Part shown: in pieces, positions 48,601 through 56,800 of the stretch
Numbering within the stretch: position 1 is the first letter of the stretch
Layout: the number at the start of each line of letters is the position of its first letter
Source: Metapseudomonas boanensis
GTDB taxonomy: Bacteria > Pseudomonadota > Gammaproteobacteria > Pseudomonadales > Pseudomonadaceae
Assembly: GCF_018704125.1 (NCBI RefSeq)
Contig: NZ_JAGTIS010000004.1
Span: forward strand, 124,001 to 188,000
DNA length: 64,000 nt
Direction: 5' to 3'
Program-made: the position numbers and the translations under genes
Notes under the pieces: model-generated
What the model was told of the DNA's origin: nothing
The model's database searches: none
What the model saw: the letters and a program-made list of their open reading frames with translations, nothing else

Positions 48601-49957
48601 CGGTAGTCAGGCCGATGTTCTCGTTTACCCGCCCATCGCCCGCGATGTAGTGCGCATTCAGCAGCTCGTTGTCATAGGTACCGGCAATGCCATCGTCGCC
48701 GACGACAGCGTCCCCGTCGGCGGCCTTCAGAGCCCCGGTCTGGCTGTCGAAGGGATTGGCGCTATGGGCGATGTCATCGAGGAACGCATGCCCGGTGCGC
48801 ACAGCGCCTACCAGGCTGATGGGCGCGGCAGGATTGCCTTCCACCAACACGTCGTCAGCCGTTCCCGCTACACCGTCAAAACCGAGCATCACCACTTGCG
48901 GGAAGCCATTCGGCCCCTTGATGAAGTTGCCGTAGAGATCAGAGGCCAGCAGCGGGATATTGCCTACATCGGCATCGGTAAGGTTGATGCCGAGGATATC
49001 GCGGGCCTGTGCCTTGACCACTGCCCAGGTGGCCATGCCACCCAGCTCGACGTCATCCAGGGTACCAAACCGTCCATCGGCACCGAGGTCACGGTTGGTG
49101 ATCAGTTTGCCGGTCGCCACCGGGCCGTCCGGAGTCGAGACATAGGCGCGCAGGAACACCTGGTGCGACGGGTGCGAACTGTAGGTCTGGTTCTGGTCGA
49201 CAAAGGGGCTGGTCAGGTTCAAGTGACGATGCACATCGTCAGCGGTGTTCATGATGCCGTCAGCGCCCGCGCCCACCGCCACATTGTCGGCACGGGTCAG
49301 CACCAGGAAATTGGTGGTTCCTCCAGGAACGAACAGCGGGTCATCCGGTTGCAACGGGATGAAGACCGTCCCTTGGTTACCCTTCTGCACCAGGTCCAGG
49401 CCATGGTCGAAGAACTGACCGAAGAAGGTGAACCAGGAGTTGAATGGCGCGGAAAGGCCCTCATCCGGCGTGGTGTTGGGGATGAAGAAGACTTCTTTGT
49501 CATCCAGCGTGCCGAACTGCCCATCGAGCCCGGGGCTGATCACGGGAAGCGCGCCACCATTGGCCTCTACCGCCGCCGGGTTGCTGGCGGTCTGATCGAC
49601 GATCAGGTTGGAGATGATCCGCGGATCCGCATCCACCACATTGCCAGCGATCGGCCCCGTGGTGGCGTAGTTGTTGTTGGTCAGCAACCCACCGGGTGCA
49701 GGGCCATTGAGGTCGAAGCTGTCATCGCCTTCGTTGCGAAAGACCTGGTCGAGCATCAGCGGGAAGAATTCATCCGCTGCGCCAAAACCATCCTGCCCTG
49801 GGAGCAGGTGGTTGAAGGAGCCATCGATGGTTCTCAGGCCCCAGGGCACCTGGGCGTTTGGCAACAACGCGGAAAGATCCTGACCAGCCGCATGGGCTTC
49901 AGCGATGAGGATCTGCTGGAGAATGAACTCGAGGTCAGACTGAATGAAGTTGGCCAT
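39656..49957 (-). CDS. giant secreted RTX protein with two animal-type haem peroxidase domains (copy 1)
   Basis: About 3433 residues. Order: peroxidase 1 (about 1-880), RTX block (about 900-1010), Ig-like linker, peroxidase 2 (about 1467-2320), RTX block (2336-2450), Ig-like domains (to about 2945), C-terminal RTX array (2960-3410), and the uncleaved type I secretion-type tail QTDFILAG. Peroxidase 1 keeps the distal Gln/His in GQFFDHGLDL (His185), catalytic Arg443 and haem-ester-type Glu446 in AGDGRVNENIGL, and proximal His569 in YRFGHSML. Peroxidase 2 has the same set. Five DGxxGTxDD-like calcium-type inserts occur per peroxidase. I chose the ATG at 49957 because it matches the paralogue start (MANF) and has GAGG upstream. 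Similar double-peroxidase RTX proteins are known from P. putida. No signal peptide; no exporter nearby. Confidence 0.93.
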   Translation of the reverse strand: MANFIQSDLEFILQQILIAEAHAAGQDLSALLPNAQVPWGLRTIDGSFNHLLPGQDGFGAADEFFPLMLDQVFRNEGDDSFDLNGPAPGGLLTNNNYATTGPIAGNVVDADPRIISNLIVDQTASNPAAVEANGGALPVISPGLDGQFGTLDDKEVFFIPNTTPDEGLSAPFNSWFTFFGQFFDHGLDLVQKGNQGTVFIPLQPDDPLFVPGGTTNFLVLTRADNVAVGAGADGIMNTADDVHRHLNLTSPFVDQNQTYSSHPSHQVFLRAYVSTPDGPVATGKLITNRDLGADGRFGTLDDVELGGMATWAVVKAQARDILGINLTDADVGNIPLLASDLYGNFIKGPNGFPQVVMLGFDGVAGTADDVLVEGNPAAPISLVGAVRTGHAFLDDIAHSANPFDSQTGALKAADGDAVVGDDGIAGTYDNELLNAHYIAGDGRVNENIGLTTVHHVFHSEHNRLVDHTKDVILQSADLAFLSNWLMPGTAPAVFPTTPDQIAALQWDGERLFQAAKFGTEMQYQHLVFEEFARKVQPNIDEFLAPNGFDTTIDPSITAEFAHVVYRFGHSMLTETIDRMDPNFVNSEIGLIAAFLNPLAFATSGVTAEQAAGAIVRGLTRQQGNEIDEFVTEALRNNLLGLPLDLATINIARGRDAGVPSLNAARRSFFEATGDSQLEAYTSWVDFMGNLKHELSLVNFIAAYGTHSTITAATTLADKRAAAMAIVFGGVGEPIDRLDFLNSTGAWASGPDGVTTTGLDLVDFWVGGLAEKQMPFGGLLGSTFNFVFETQLEALQNGDRFYYLGRLAGLNFLTEMENNSFAKLVMLNTDVTHLPADIFSTPAFTLEVNAAVQFTGLGLTGRDDPTGVGLIAPLVIRDNPDTVGPDTNYLRYTGEDHVVLGGTAGDDILISSIGDDTLWGDAGNDRLEGGDGVDNLEGGAGDDIITDLGGDDTLRGGDGNDVLHGGNGFNLILGGAGSDFIVTGEDVSDTFAGPGNDFVFGAKTNLPTAGNEGDDWIEIGTQDGAPGDNFAPFATDDVAGNDVFITGGGFDEVMGEGGDDIMVGSDGSDHFDGASGFDWASYGSDPRGVTANLLIDDFIEPPVTASNAGLLDRFAEVEGLSGSAFGDILKGDDSDATTIPTDGAQGSVLTNIALITGLQALFDEAFGPGVISFSSGNILLGGSGSDVIEGRRGDDLIDGDRWLNVRVAVTGNPNVTTVQSLQELIPRMLSGEINPSQLSIVREILDDDDSLDTAVYAGPRANYTVTTLNGVTTVTDNVGVAAGTEGTDTLLNIERLQFSDQTLVFDPVSGTFVEPDPVLGLNSLPVGLVTIFDANTNTLDNTPAVGQLLRASVAGVTDAENVSPDNPTGSLDGRPVSFVWQFEVEPGSGIFHDIVTAGGDAPSTAARGTFLVTADLDGVAIRVKAIYQDGDGVMETAFSTPTAAVDGLVAPTPPVAIPAESATDPVNGGVHLIRGDLQFILDQIRIAERHSAGENLMDILPNSRVAFGLRTVDGSFNNLVTGQEEFGAADNPFPLLLDQFFRNENDETPFAGTTNTNYAANGNVVDSDPRIISNLVVDQTITNPVAVQAFVDAGLGVLADGTQIDSATGLPYAIGTLLDLGGVAIPRGQPLFIPNTAPDEGLSAGFNSWFTLFGQFFDHGLDLVNKGGNGVIFVPLQADDPLVLGADGIAGTTDDLPEAQRFMLLTRATNTLVQAGADNVLGTSDDVHLHNNQTTPFVDQNQTYTSHPSHQVFLREYELNAAGDPVATGRLLDGVDGGLPTWAQVKAQALMLGVILTDADVTNLPMLVTDAYGKFVPGANGFAQFVTATGFVEGVAGGLAVPANVVRTNHAFLDDIAHSANPRNSAGALLTPDADLVAGTDDGIAGTYDDELLNAHFITGDGRGNENIGLTAVHHVFHAEHNRMIEHIKAVVLASNDPAFVAEWQFPDGSWNGERLFQAARFTTEMQYQHLVFEEFARKVQPQVDIFFAPTQVYDTAINPAIVAEFAHVVYRFGHSMLTETVDRFDANFTDSSMGLIAAFLNPLSFNQLSDGAGGTVTVTADQAAGAIVRGMTRQLGNEIDEFVTEALRNNLLGLPLDLPTINLTRGRDTGVPSLNAARLEFYNATGDAQLKPYTSWLDFAMNLKHQESVVNFIAAYGTHTSVTSATTLTDKRAAAFALVFGGVGAPDDRLEFLNGPAATTGVNDIDLWIGGLAERQMPFGGLLGSTFNFVFETQMEKLQDGDRFYYLERTAGLNFLSELENNSFAKLIMANTDATHLPGDVFSTPAFTLEVDQNVQFTGLGITGREDPLGANPLIPLVLRSANFLQYNGEDHVVLGGSAGNDTLIASIGDDTLHGDAGNDRLEGGDGNDIIFGGAGDDILTDRGGDDNIQGGEGNDVIHGGNGINLLLGGFGNDFIINVEDASEAFGGTGNDFILGVRSVEFIFGNEGDDWIEQGMPDGAAGDNFDPFGNDPIIGHDVFLGEFGIIDRMDGEGGDDIMMGNGGEGDRYVGMSGFDWAVFKDDPAGVSIDMRLRAFIEAPIAPGATSVLARFESTEGVSGSAFSDILRGDDADATLIATSGAYGSVLTNISLIAGLQEFLGAGVTSFGSGNIILAGDGSDMLLGGGGDDLMDGDKWLNVRISVRANVDGTGGEIASFNNLTDLAPFMVNGTYNPGQLVIVREIMDGNGLGYDTAVYSGNVEQYDIVINDDGSLTVTDLVGSDGVDRLTNIERLQFANDVLFVAPGNNSGPEGLLSVNDTTPEVGTLMKASIGGLTDPDNPGGTITGQVAYYWQVDTGDGVFVDITTLTAGGELDVAAGPTFRVTADLVGLQLRLKAIYKDANGVLETAFSAPTAAVLADPAPDATTGEPAISDMSPTQSLSLAASPGTIDDPDGLTTAIFTYQWQSSSDGVTFTNIAGATNRGFTPTATQVGQQLRVIATFTDDFGTTTSRTSATTAVVGALIVGTPGVDNLIGTIGADLINALDGNDTLFGGLGDDTLNGDAGDDVMMGGAGADAMIGGLGNDIYEVTDTGDVVVEAGSAGHDTVSTSLGSYTLGANVEGLFFGGSGNFVGTGNALNNVIVGGAGNDVLIGGVGADMMVGGQGNDGYNVENLGDVVLEAAGGGQDLVVTSLASHTLGANVENLYFDGSANFTGIGNDLANLMVGGSGNDVLIGRGGADTLRGGLGNDVYEVTDAGDVVNELSGAGHDTVSTSLLTYVLGPNLEGLFYGGSGNFLGIGNELDNLMVGGAGNDVLIGGAGADFMAGGLGNDLYEVTEAGDVVLELAGAGIDSVSTSLSVFELGANLEGLFFGGTGNFDMAFGNALNNTIVGGSGHDAIFGMGGNDYMVGGAGNDIFVFGAGFGQDTIADFDANPLGGQDRLNIESLGITAATFGANVGIAGVAGSTVVTIGANSITLVGVADSTAVTQTDFILAG
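39722..41097 (-). repeat. long direct repeat, copy 1 (3' end of peroxidase gene 1)
   Basis: This segment equals 50943-52318 (offset 11,221) with only a few differences: two near its left edge and one at 41043 in my reading. Beyond about 41097 the match weakens but continues to about 41355. The rest of the two genes is far more divergent. Confidence 0.9.
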
Positions 49958-50078
49958 TTTTTGAATCCTCAGTTCCGACAGCAAAAAGTCAGGCTGAATC
50001 ACATCCACGCGGGAGCGATTCCACGTTCGAAATGGAGATGTTGTTCAGAAGACCGGATCGAATCCGCGAACGAAGCCG

Positions 50079-50100
50079 CTGAACCCTTACAAAGGCTCAG
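50079..50100 (-). promoter_or_regulatory. leader hairpin between uORF and peroxidase gene 1
   Basis: On the minus strand CTGAGCCTT can pair with AAGGGTTCAG around TGT (two G-T pairs). A structure at the same relative position, with a similar TTTGTRAG core, occurs before peroxidase gene 2 (61393-61413). Confidence 0.5.
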
Positions 50101-50158
50101 GTGTCAGGGAGTGATTCGGATCGTTGGCGCGCCGCACTGCAATTGGTGGCGGCCTGGC

Positions 50159-50251
50159 TCAGGCAGAGGGAGGTCCGTGGACCCGGGCGGAAATGAATGC
50201 GTGCATCGGCGGGTGTGTCCCCCTCCAATGCAAAGACGAGTCGATAGCCAT
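50159..50251 (-). CDS. 30-codon leader peptide ORF upstream of peroxidase gene 1
   Basis: The small ORF encodes MAIDSSLHWRGTHPPMHAFI then SARVHGPPSA and a stop. It begins 9 nt after AGGGAG in the conserved sequence CTAGGGAGAAC and ends about 200 nt before the peroxidase start. A 29-codon ORF with the same ribosome-binding sequence stands before peroxidase gene 2. Both have Leu7, Arg10, Pro14-Pro15 and end [I/V]-His-Gly-Pro-Pro plus two residues. The four HGPP codons are CAC GGA CCT CCC here and CAC GGG CCG CCG there, so only synonymous changes separate them while the surrounding DNA has diverged. This argues for selection on the peptide. Function unknown; a ribosome-arrest leader is a reasonable idea. 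Confidence 0.72.
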   Translation of the reverse strand: MAIDSSLHWRGTHPPMHAFISARVHGPPSA

Positions 50252-50287
50252 GACGACGTTCTCCCTAGCAGATCAATCAGGCTAAGG

Positions 50288-50312
50288 CTGCAACGTCCCT
50301 TTTCGGATGCAG
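50288..50312 (-). promoter_or_regulatory. CTGCA/TGCAG inverted repeat in the 5' leader of gene 1
   Basis: CTGCA and TGCAG flank a 15-nt loop, about 37 nt upstream of the leader ORF. The same arms occur at 61586-61609 before gene 2 (6-bp stem there). Confidence 0.5.
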
Positions 50313-50347
50313 TCTGCCAAAAAACAGTCACGCTCACTTACATCCTG

Positions 50348-50376
50348 ACTAAAGTTCCGCCCCCAACCAGTGTCAA
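50348..50376 (-). promoter_or_regulatory. sigma-70 promoter of peroxidase gene 1
   Basis: On the minus strand TTGACA is followed after exactly 17 nt by TTTAGT. The same boxes with the same 17-nt spacing lie before gene 2 (61644-61672), while the spacer bases differ. A second TTGACA lies 5 nt further upstream. The transcript would begin near 50341, about 90 nt before the leader ORF. Confidence 0.8.
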
Positions 50377-50827
50377 GTAATTGTCAATAAGTATTTCCAA
50401 ATGTAACTGAATACTAAGTGCATGAAATTTGTAGAAAAACTTCATTTATCTGCGATGAACGGCTCGACACCCATCGTCCTCCCCCCTCCCAGCGCCTCGA
50501 GAAACACCTCTCGCTGGCACCAGAATGCCCGTTCTAGAGCGGCCCAGAACAACCCAATCCACTTATCACAGGAAAACAACCGTTAGCTCATATGGTCAAA
50601 TCGAGCTAAGTGAAGGCATCGATCTTGCTTGTAGCGCAAACCAGCGCGCGTTCGATACGACGAAATGCTGACGCGTCGGTCGTTAGCAAGCTGGCAGGCA
50701 AGTAGCGAGGCAGAGCAACGGGGGGGAAACGCGGAAGGCTCCGTTCGCAAGCAAGAATTCAGTGTTCCATTGCTCGTACAGAGACTCTGGCCCAGTCCCA
50801 AACTTGACGCAGGCAGAGCCAGAAGAA
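50377..50827. other. spacer between the two peroxidase genes, no gene seen
   Basis: About 450 nt, AT-rich next to the gene 1 promoter and GC-richer towards gene 2. I found no supported reading frame, RNA gene or REP element. Confidence 0.5.
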
Positions 50828-50858
50828 ACGGGGTGAAGTGCCTGGCACTTCACCCCGT
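50828..50858 (-). terminator. strong Rho-independent terminator of peroxidase gene 2
   Basis: A perfect 15-bp stem (ACGGGGTGAAGTGCC with its complement) closes on a tiny loop and is followed on the minus strand by TTTCTTCT. It starts 18 nt after the stop codon, so gene 1 needs its own promoter. Confidence 0.92.
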
Positions 50859-50876
50859 CAGGGGAGCTAGAGCTGA

Positions 50877-53800
50877 TCAACCCGCCAGGATGAAGTCGCT
50901 CTGGTTGATGGTAGCGGCATCGGCAATACCCACCAGGGTGATGCTATCGGCACCGATGGTGACCACGGTGCTGCCGGCTACTCCAGCGATGCCCACATTG
51001 GCGCCGAAGGTGGCCGCCGTGATCCCCAGGCTCTCGATATTGAGCCGATCCTGGCCCCCCAGCGGGTTGGCATCGAAGTCCGCGATCGTGTCCTGGCCGA
51101 AGCCCGCACCGAACACGAAGATGTCATTGCCAGCCCCGCCGACCATGTAGTCGTTGCCGCCCATGCCGAAGATGGCATCGTGGCCCGATCCGCCGACAAT
51201 GGTGTTGTTCAGCGCGTTACCGAAGGCCATGTCGAAGTTGCCAGTGCCGCCGAAGAACAGCCCCTCGAGGTTCGCCCCCAGCTCGAACACCGACAGCGAG
51301 GTCGACACCGAGTCGATCCCGGCGCCGGCCAGCTCCAGGACCACATCCCCGGCCTCGGTCACCTCGTAGAGGTCGTTGCCCAGGCCACCGGCCATGAAGT
51401 CGGCCCCGGCGCCACCGATCAGCACATCATTGCCGGCGCCACCCACCATCAGGTTGTCGAGTTCGTTACCGATACCGAGGAAGTTGCCGCTGCCACCATA
51501 GAACAGACCCTCGAGGTTCGGCCCGAGGACATAGGTCAGCAGCGAGGTCGACACCGTGTCATGCCCGGCTCCGCTCAGTTCGTTCACCACATCCCCGGCG
51601 TCGGTGACTTCATAGACATCGTTGCCCAGACCGCCGCGCAGGGTGTCGGCTCCGCCACGGCCGATCAGCACGTCGTTGCCACTGCCGCCCACCATCAGGT
51701 TGGCCAGATCGTTACCGATACCGGTGAAGTTGGCGCTGCCGTCGAAGTACAGGTTCTCAACATTGGCCCCCAGCGTGTGGCTGGCCAGCGATGTCACCAC
51801 CAGGTCCTGCCCGCCGCCGGCCGCCTCGAGCACCACATCCCCGAGGTTCTCGACGTTATAGCCGTCATTGCCCTGGCCACCGACCATCATGTCAGCCCCG
51901 ACGCCACCGATCAGCACATCGTTGCCGGCGCCGCCTACGATGACGTTGTTCAGCGCATTGCCGGTGCCGACGAAGTTGCCGCTGCCGCCGAAGAACAGCC
52001 CTTCGACGTTAGCCCCCAGGGTGTAGCTGCCGAGCGAGGTCGACACCGTGTCATGTCCGGCACTGCCCGCTTCAACCACCACATCCCCGGTATCGGTGAC
52101 TTCATAGATATCGTTGCCCAGACCGCCAATCATCGCATCGGCCCCGGCCCCGCCCATCATCACGTCGTCGCCGGCATCACCGTTGAGGGTGTCGTCGCCC
52201 AGCCCCCCGAACAGCGTGTCGTTGCCGTCGAGGGCATTGATCAGGTCGGCGCCGATGGTGCCGACCAGGTTGTCAACACCTGGCGTGCCAACGATCAGGG
52301 CGCCGACTACCGCCGTCGCAGCAGACGCGAGCGAGTTGATCGTGCCGAAATCATCGGTGAAGGTGGCGATGACCCGCAGTTGCTGGCCGACCTGCGTCGC
52401 AGTCGGCGTGAAGCCACGGTTGGTCGCCCCGGCGATGTTGGTGAAGGTCACGCCGTCGCTCGAGGACTGCCACTGGTAGGTGAAGATCGCGGTGGTGAGG
52501 CCATCCGGATCGTCGATGGTACCGGGCGAGGCCGCCAGCGACAGCGACTGGGTCGGCGACATGTCGCTGATCGCCGGAGCGCCGGTAGCCGCGTCCGGGG
52601 CTGGGTCAGCCAGGATCGCTGCGCTCGGTGCCGAGAACGCCGTTTCCAGCACACCATTGGCGTCCTTGTAGATCGCCTTCACGCGGATCGACAAGCCGGC
52701 CAGGTCAGCCGTGGGTTTGAACCGTTCACCACTGGCACGCGAGAACGCGCCAGCAGCAATCGAGGTGATGTCGGTGAAGATTCCGGAACCCGGCGCGGTC
52801 TCTACTTGCCAGTAGTAAGACACCGGCCCGGTAACGCTACCGCCTGGATTGTCGCCATCCGTGACCTGCGCAATGAAAGCCTTGAGACTTGAACCCACCT
52901 CAGGCGTCGCGTCATTGATCGTGACCTCACCCAGCGGTGAAGCATCCATTCCGGGAGTCAGGTCGAGCATGCCATCGGCAAACTGCAGTCGCTCGACATT
53001 GGTGAGACGGTCCACACCGTCACGGCCGGCTTGAAGGTCAGTCACGGTGACCGAACCATCGGCATTGAGGGCCACGTCGTACTCGGAGTTGAGTCCCGAG
53101 AAGACCGCAGTGTCGAAATCGGCCGCTCCCGTCAAAATCTCCCGCACGATGACCAACTGGCCGGCGTGGTAGGTGCCATTGAGCATCTGCGGCACCATCT
53201 CGGTCATGCTGTTGAAGCTGGCGATTTCCGGCCCGCTACCATCCAGGTTCTGACGAACGCTGATGCGCACGTTCAGCCATTTGTCACCGTCAATCAGGTC
53301 ATCGCCGCCACGGCCCTCAAGGATGTCGCTACCGCTGCCGCCCAAGATAATGTTGCCGCCATCGTAGAAGGTGACGCCGGCTCCCAGGAACTCCTGCAAC
53401 CCGGCTATCAGCGCGATGTTGGTCAGGACGCTGCCCTTGGCACCTGCAGTGGGTAATGTCGTGGCATTGGCATTATCGCCCTGCAAGATATCGGCGAAGG
53501 ACGAACCGGACAGCCCTTCGACGAAGTCGAAGCGCGTCAGCACCGAGGCACCGGAGCCCGGCACCAACGGTTGGTCGAAGAAGATACCATTGATATCGAT
53601 GGTCACACCCTTGGTGTCATTCTTGAACGTGGCCCAGTCGTAGCCGGAAGCACCGATGTACCGGTCTCCCTGACCCGTACTGCCGACCATGATGTCGTCG
53701 CCGCCTTCGGCATTGAACTTGTCGCCCTCACCGGCACCGATGTACACATCATTCCCGGCAATGGGGTCATTACCGGCAGGGTCGAAGTTGTCGCCCGGTG

Positions 53801-56800
53801 CCCCATCCGAGGTTCCGAACTCGATCCAGTCGTCGCCCTCGTTGCCCATGTCCTGCTCGTTGGCCTTGGACCCCAGGATGAAGTCGTTGCCCTGGCCACC
53901 GAAAGCCTCGCTGGCGTCTTCACCGGTGATGATGAAGTCGTTGCCGAAGCCGCCAAGGATCAGGTTGACACCGTTGCCACCGTGGATGACATCGTTGCCG
54001 TTGTCGCCCTTGATGTTGTCGTCCCCCCCAAGGTCCGTGATGATGTCGTCACCATCGCCCCCATTGAGGAAATCGTTGCCGTAGCCGCCATCGAGACGGT
54101 CATCGCCGCCGTCCCCGTAGAGAGTGTCGTCACCTTCACTGGCGCGCAGGATGTCATTGCCCGCAGAACCACCGAGTACGACATGGTCCGGTCCGGAGTA
54201 CTGGAGGTAATTGGTATCGGCGCCTGGCGTAGCCGGGTTGTCGCGGCTCACCAGCGCTAGCAATGGATCGCCGCTGAGCGGGTCTGAATTACCGAGTATT
54301 CCGTCCGCGCCTGCCACGTCATCTGCAGTGCCCTGGATACCATCCAAACCTGGGTCATTGAGCCCTGTGTGTTGCAGGAGCGGATTGACCTCCAGCGTAT
54401 AGGCCGGAGTCAGGAAGACGATGCCCGGGAGGTGGGTGGCTTGGGTATTCGCCATGATCAGCTTGGCGAAGGAGTTGCCTTCCAACTCAGCGTTGAAGTT
54501 CATGCCGGCGGTGCGCTCCAGGTAATAGAAGCGGTCACCATCCTGCAATTTCTCCAACTGGTTCTCGAACACGAAGTTGAAGGTCGAGCCGAGCATGCCG
54601 CCGAAGGGCGTGACCTGCTCGGCCAGGCCACCGATCCAGAAGTCGATGTTGTCGACCCCGGTCGTGGCTGCCGGTCCATTGAGGAAGTCCAGCCGGTCGG
54701 CTGGGGCACCTGCCCCGCCGAGAACGATGGCGGTCGCTGCCGCACGCTTGTCGGCCAGCGTCGTGGCGCTGGTGATGGACGCGTGCGTGCCATAGGCCGC
54801 GATGAAGTTGATCACGGATTCCGCGTGCTTGAGATGCAGCACCAGGTCAGCCCAACTGGTGTAGGGCTTGAGGTTGATGTCGCCGGTCGCCTCATAGAAC
54901 TGCGCACGCGCGTGGTTCAGTGAAGCCACGCCGGTGTCGCGGCCGCGGGCAATGTTCAGCGCCGCCAGGTCCAGTGGCAGTCCCACCAGGTTATTGCGCA
55001 AGGCCTCGGTGACGAACTCATCGATCTCGTTACCCACCGTCCGGGTCACGCCACGCACGATGGCGCTGGTGGCGTCTTCCGGGGTCAAACCACTGGCCGC
55101 ATAGGCCAGCGGGTTGAGGAAGGCAGCGATCAAACCCAGTTGCTGGTCGTTGGTCGGATGCAGCGGGTCGACCGTGATCGGATTGAAGCTGGCGTCGAAG
55201 CGGTCGACCGTCTCGGTCAGCATCGAGTGGCCAAAACGGTAAACCGTGTGGGCGAACTCAGCGACGATCGAGGGATCGAGGTTGACGTCGTATACCTGTG
55301 TCGGCGCGAAGAACGGGTCGATGTTCGGCTGTATGGTCCGCGCGAACTCCTCGAACACAAGGTGCTGGTACTGCATTTCGGTGCCGAACTTCGCGGTCTG
55401 GAACAACCGCTCGCCGTTCCACAGCAAGGCATTGATCTCGGCCTGGGTGGTTGGGAATGTGGTGACGGGCGTAAGCAGCCACTCGTTGATGAAGGCCAGA
55501 TCATTGCTGGCCAGCACCGTGCTCTTGGTCTGCTCGACCAGGCGATTGTGCTCGGAGTGGAAGATCGCGTGCACGGCGGTCAGACCGATGTTCTCGTTGA
55601 CCCGGCCGTCACCGGCCATGTAGTGCGCATCCAGCAGCTCGTTGTCATAGGTCCCCGCTGCCGGTGGGGTTCCGATGTTGATGATGGAGTCGACGTCTGC
55701 CGTCAGGCCACCGGAAGGATCGGCGCTGTGGGCAACGTCGATGAGGAACTGGTGGCCTGTACGCACTGCACTGGCCAGGCTGATACCCACGCCGCCATTG
55801 GCCGCCGGGTTGCCTTCCACCAGCACGTCATCAGCGGTGCCAGGCAATCCGTCCGGACCGACCATCACCACCTGCGGAAAGCCGTTCGGCCCCTTGATGA
55901 AGTTGCCGTAGGCATCGGTCGCCAGCAGCGGCACGTCGAACACGTCGTCGTCGGTCAGGTTGATCCCGAGGATGTCACGGGCCTGGGCCTTGACCACCGC
56001 CCAGGTAGCCATGCCACCGATTTCCACGTCATCAGCAGTACCGAACTGGCCGTCGGCTCCCAGATTGCGGTTGGTGATCAACCCACCGGTCGCCACCGGA
56101 CCATCAGGCGTCGAGATATAGGCGCGGAGGAAGACCTGGTGCGACGGGTGCGAACTGTAGGTTTGGTTCTGGTCGACGAAAGGCGAAGTGGTATTCTCGT
56201 TCGCCCCGGGTACGCCACCAACCTGGGTCGCCCGGGTCAGGACCATGAAGTTGGTCGGGCTGCCCGCCACGAAGCGCGGATCGTCCGGTTGCAATGGGAT
56301 GAATACGTTGCCGCTGCCGCCCTTGGTCACCAGGTCCAGGCCATGGTCGAAGAACTGGCCAAAGAAGGTCATCCAGGCGTTGAAGGGTGCGGTCAGCCCG
56401 GCATCAGGTGCAATGTTCGGGATGAAATTCACCTGTTGGTCATCCGCCGTACCGAACAATCCGTCCAGGCCCGGACTGGTCACCAGGGTCGAACCATCGG
56501 TGCCCAACGCCGCGGCCACTACCGCCGGATTGTTGTTGGTCTGATCGACAATCAGGTTCGAGATGGTGCGTGGATCGCTGTCCACCACGTTCGTCGAGGA
56601 GTTGTAGTCGGTGTTGGTCACGCCCAGGAAGGCGGCTTCGTCCTGCTCGTTGGTGAACTCCGGTGGCAACAGCCGCGGGAAGGTATTGTCCGCAGCGCCG
56701 AACTGGCTCTGATTGATACCGGAAAAGTCCAGCAGGTTGTTGAACTCACCGGTAACCGTGCGCAAACCGGCCGAGGCCCGCACGTTGGGCACCAGCGACA

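Noticed and set aside
50382-50387. Second TTGACA upstream of the gene 1 promoter as an alternative -35 box
   Set aside because: No suitable -10 box at 16-18 nt from it, and it is not conserved before gene 2.
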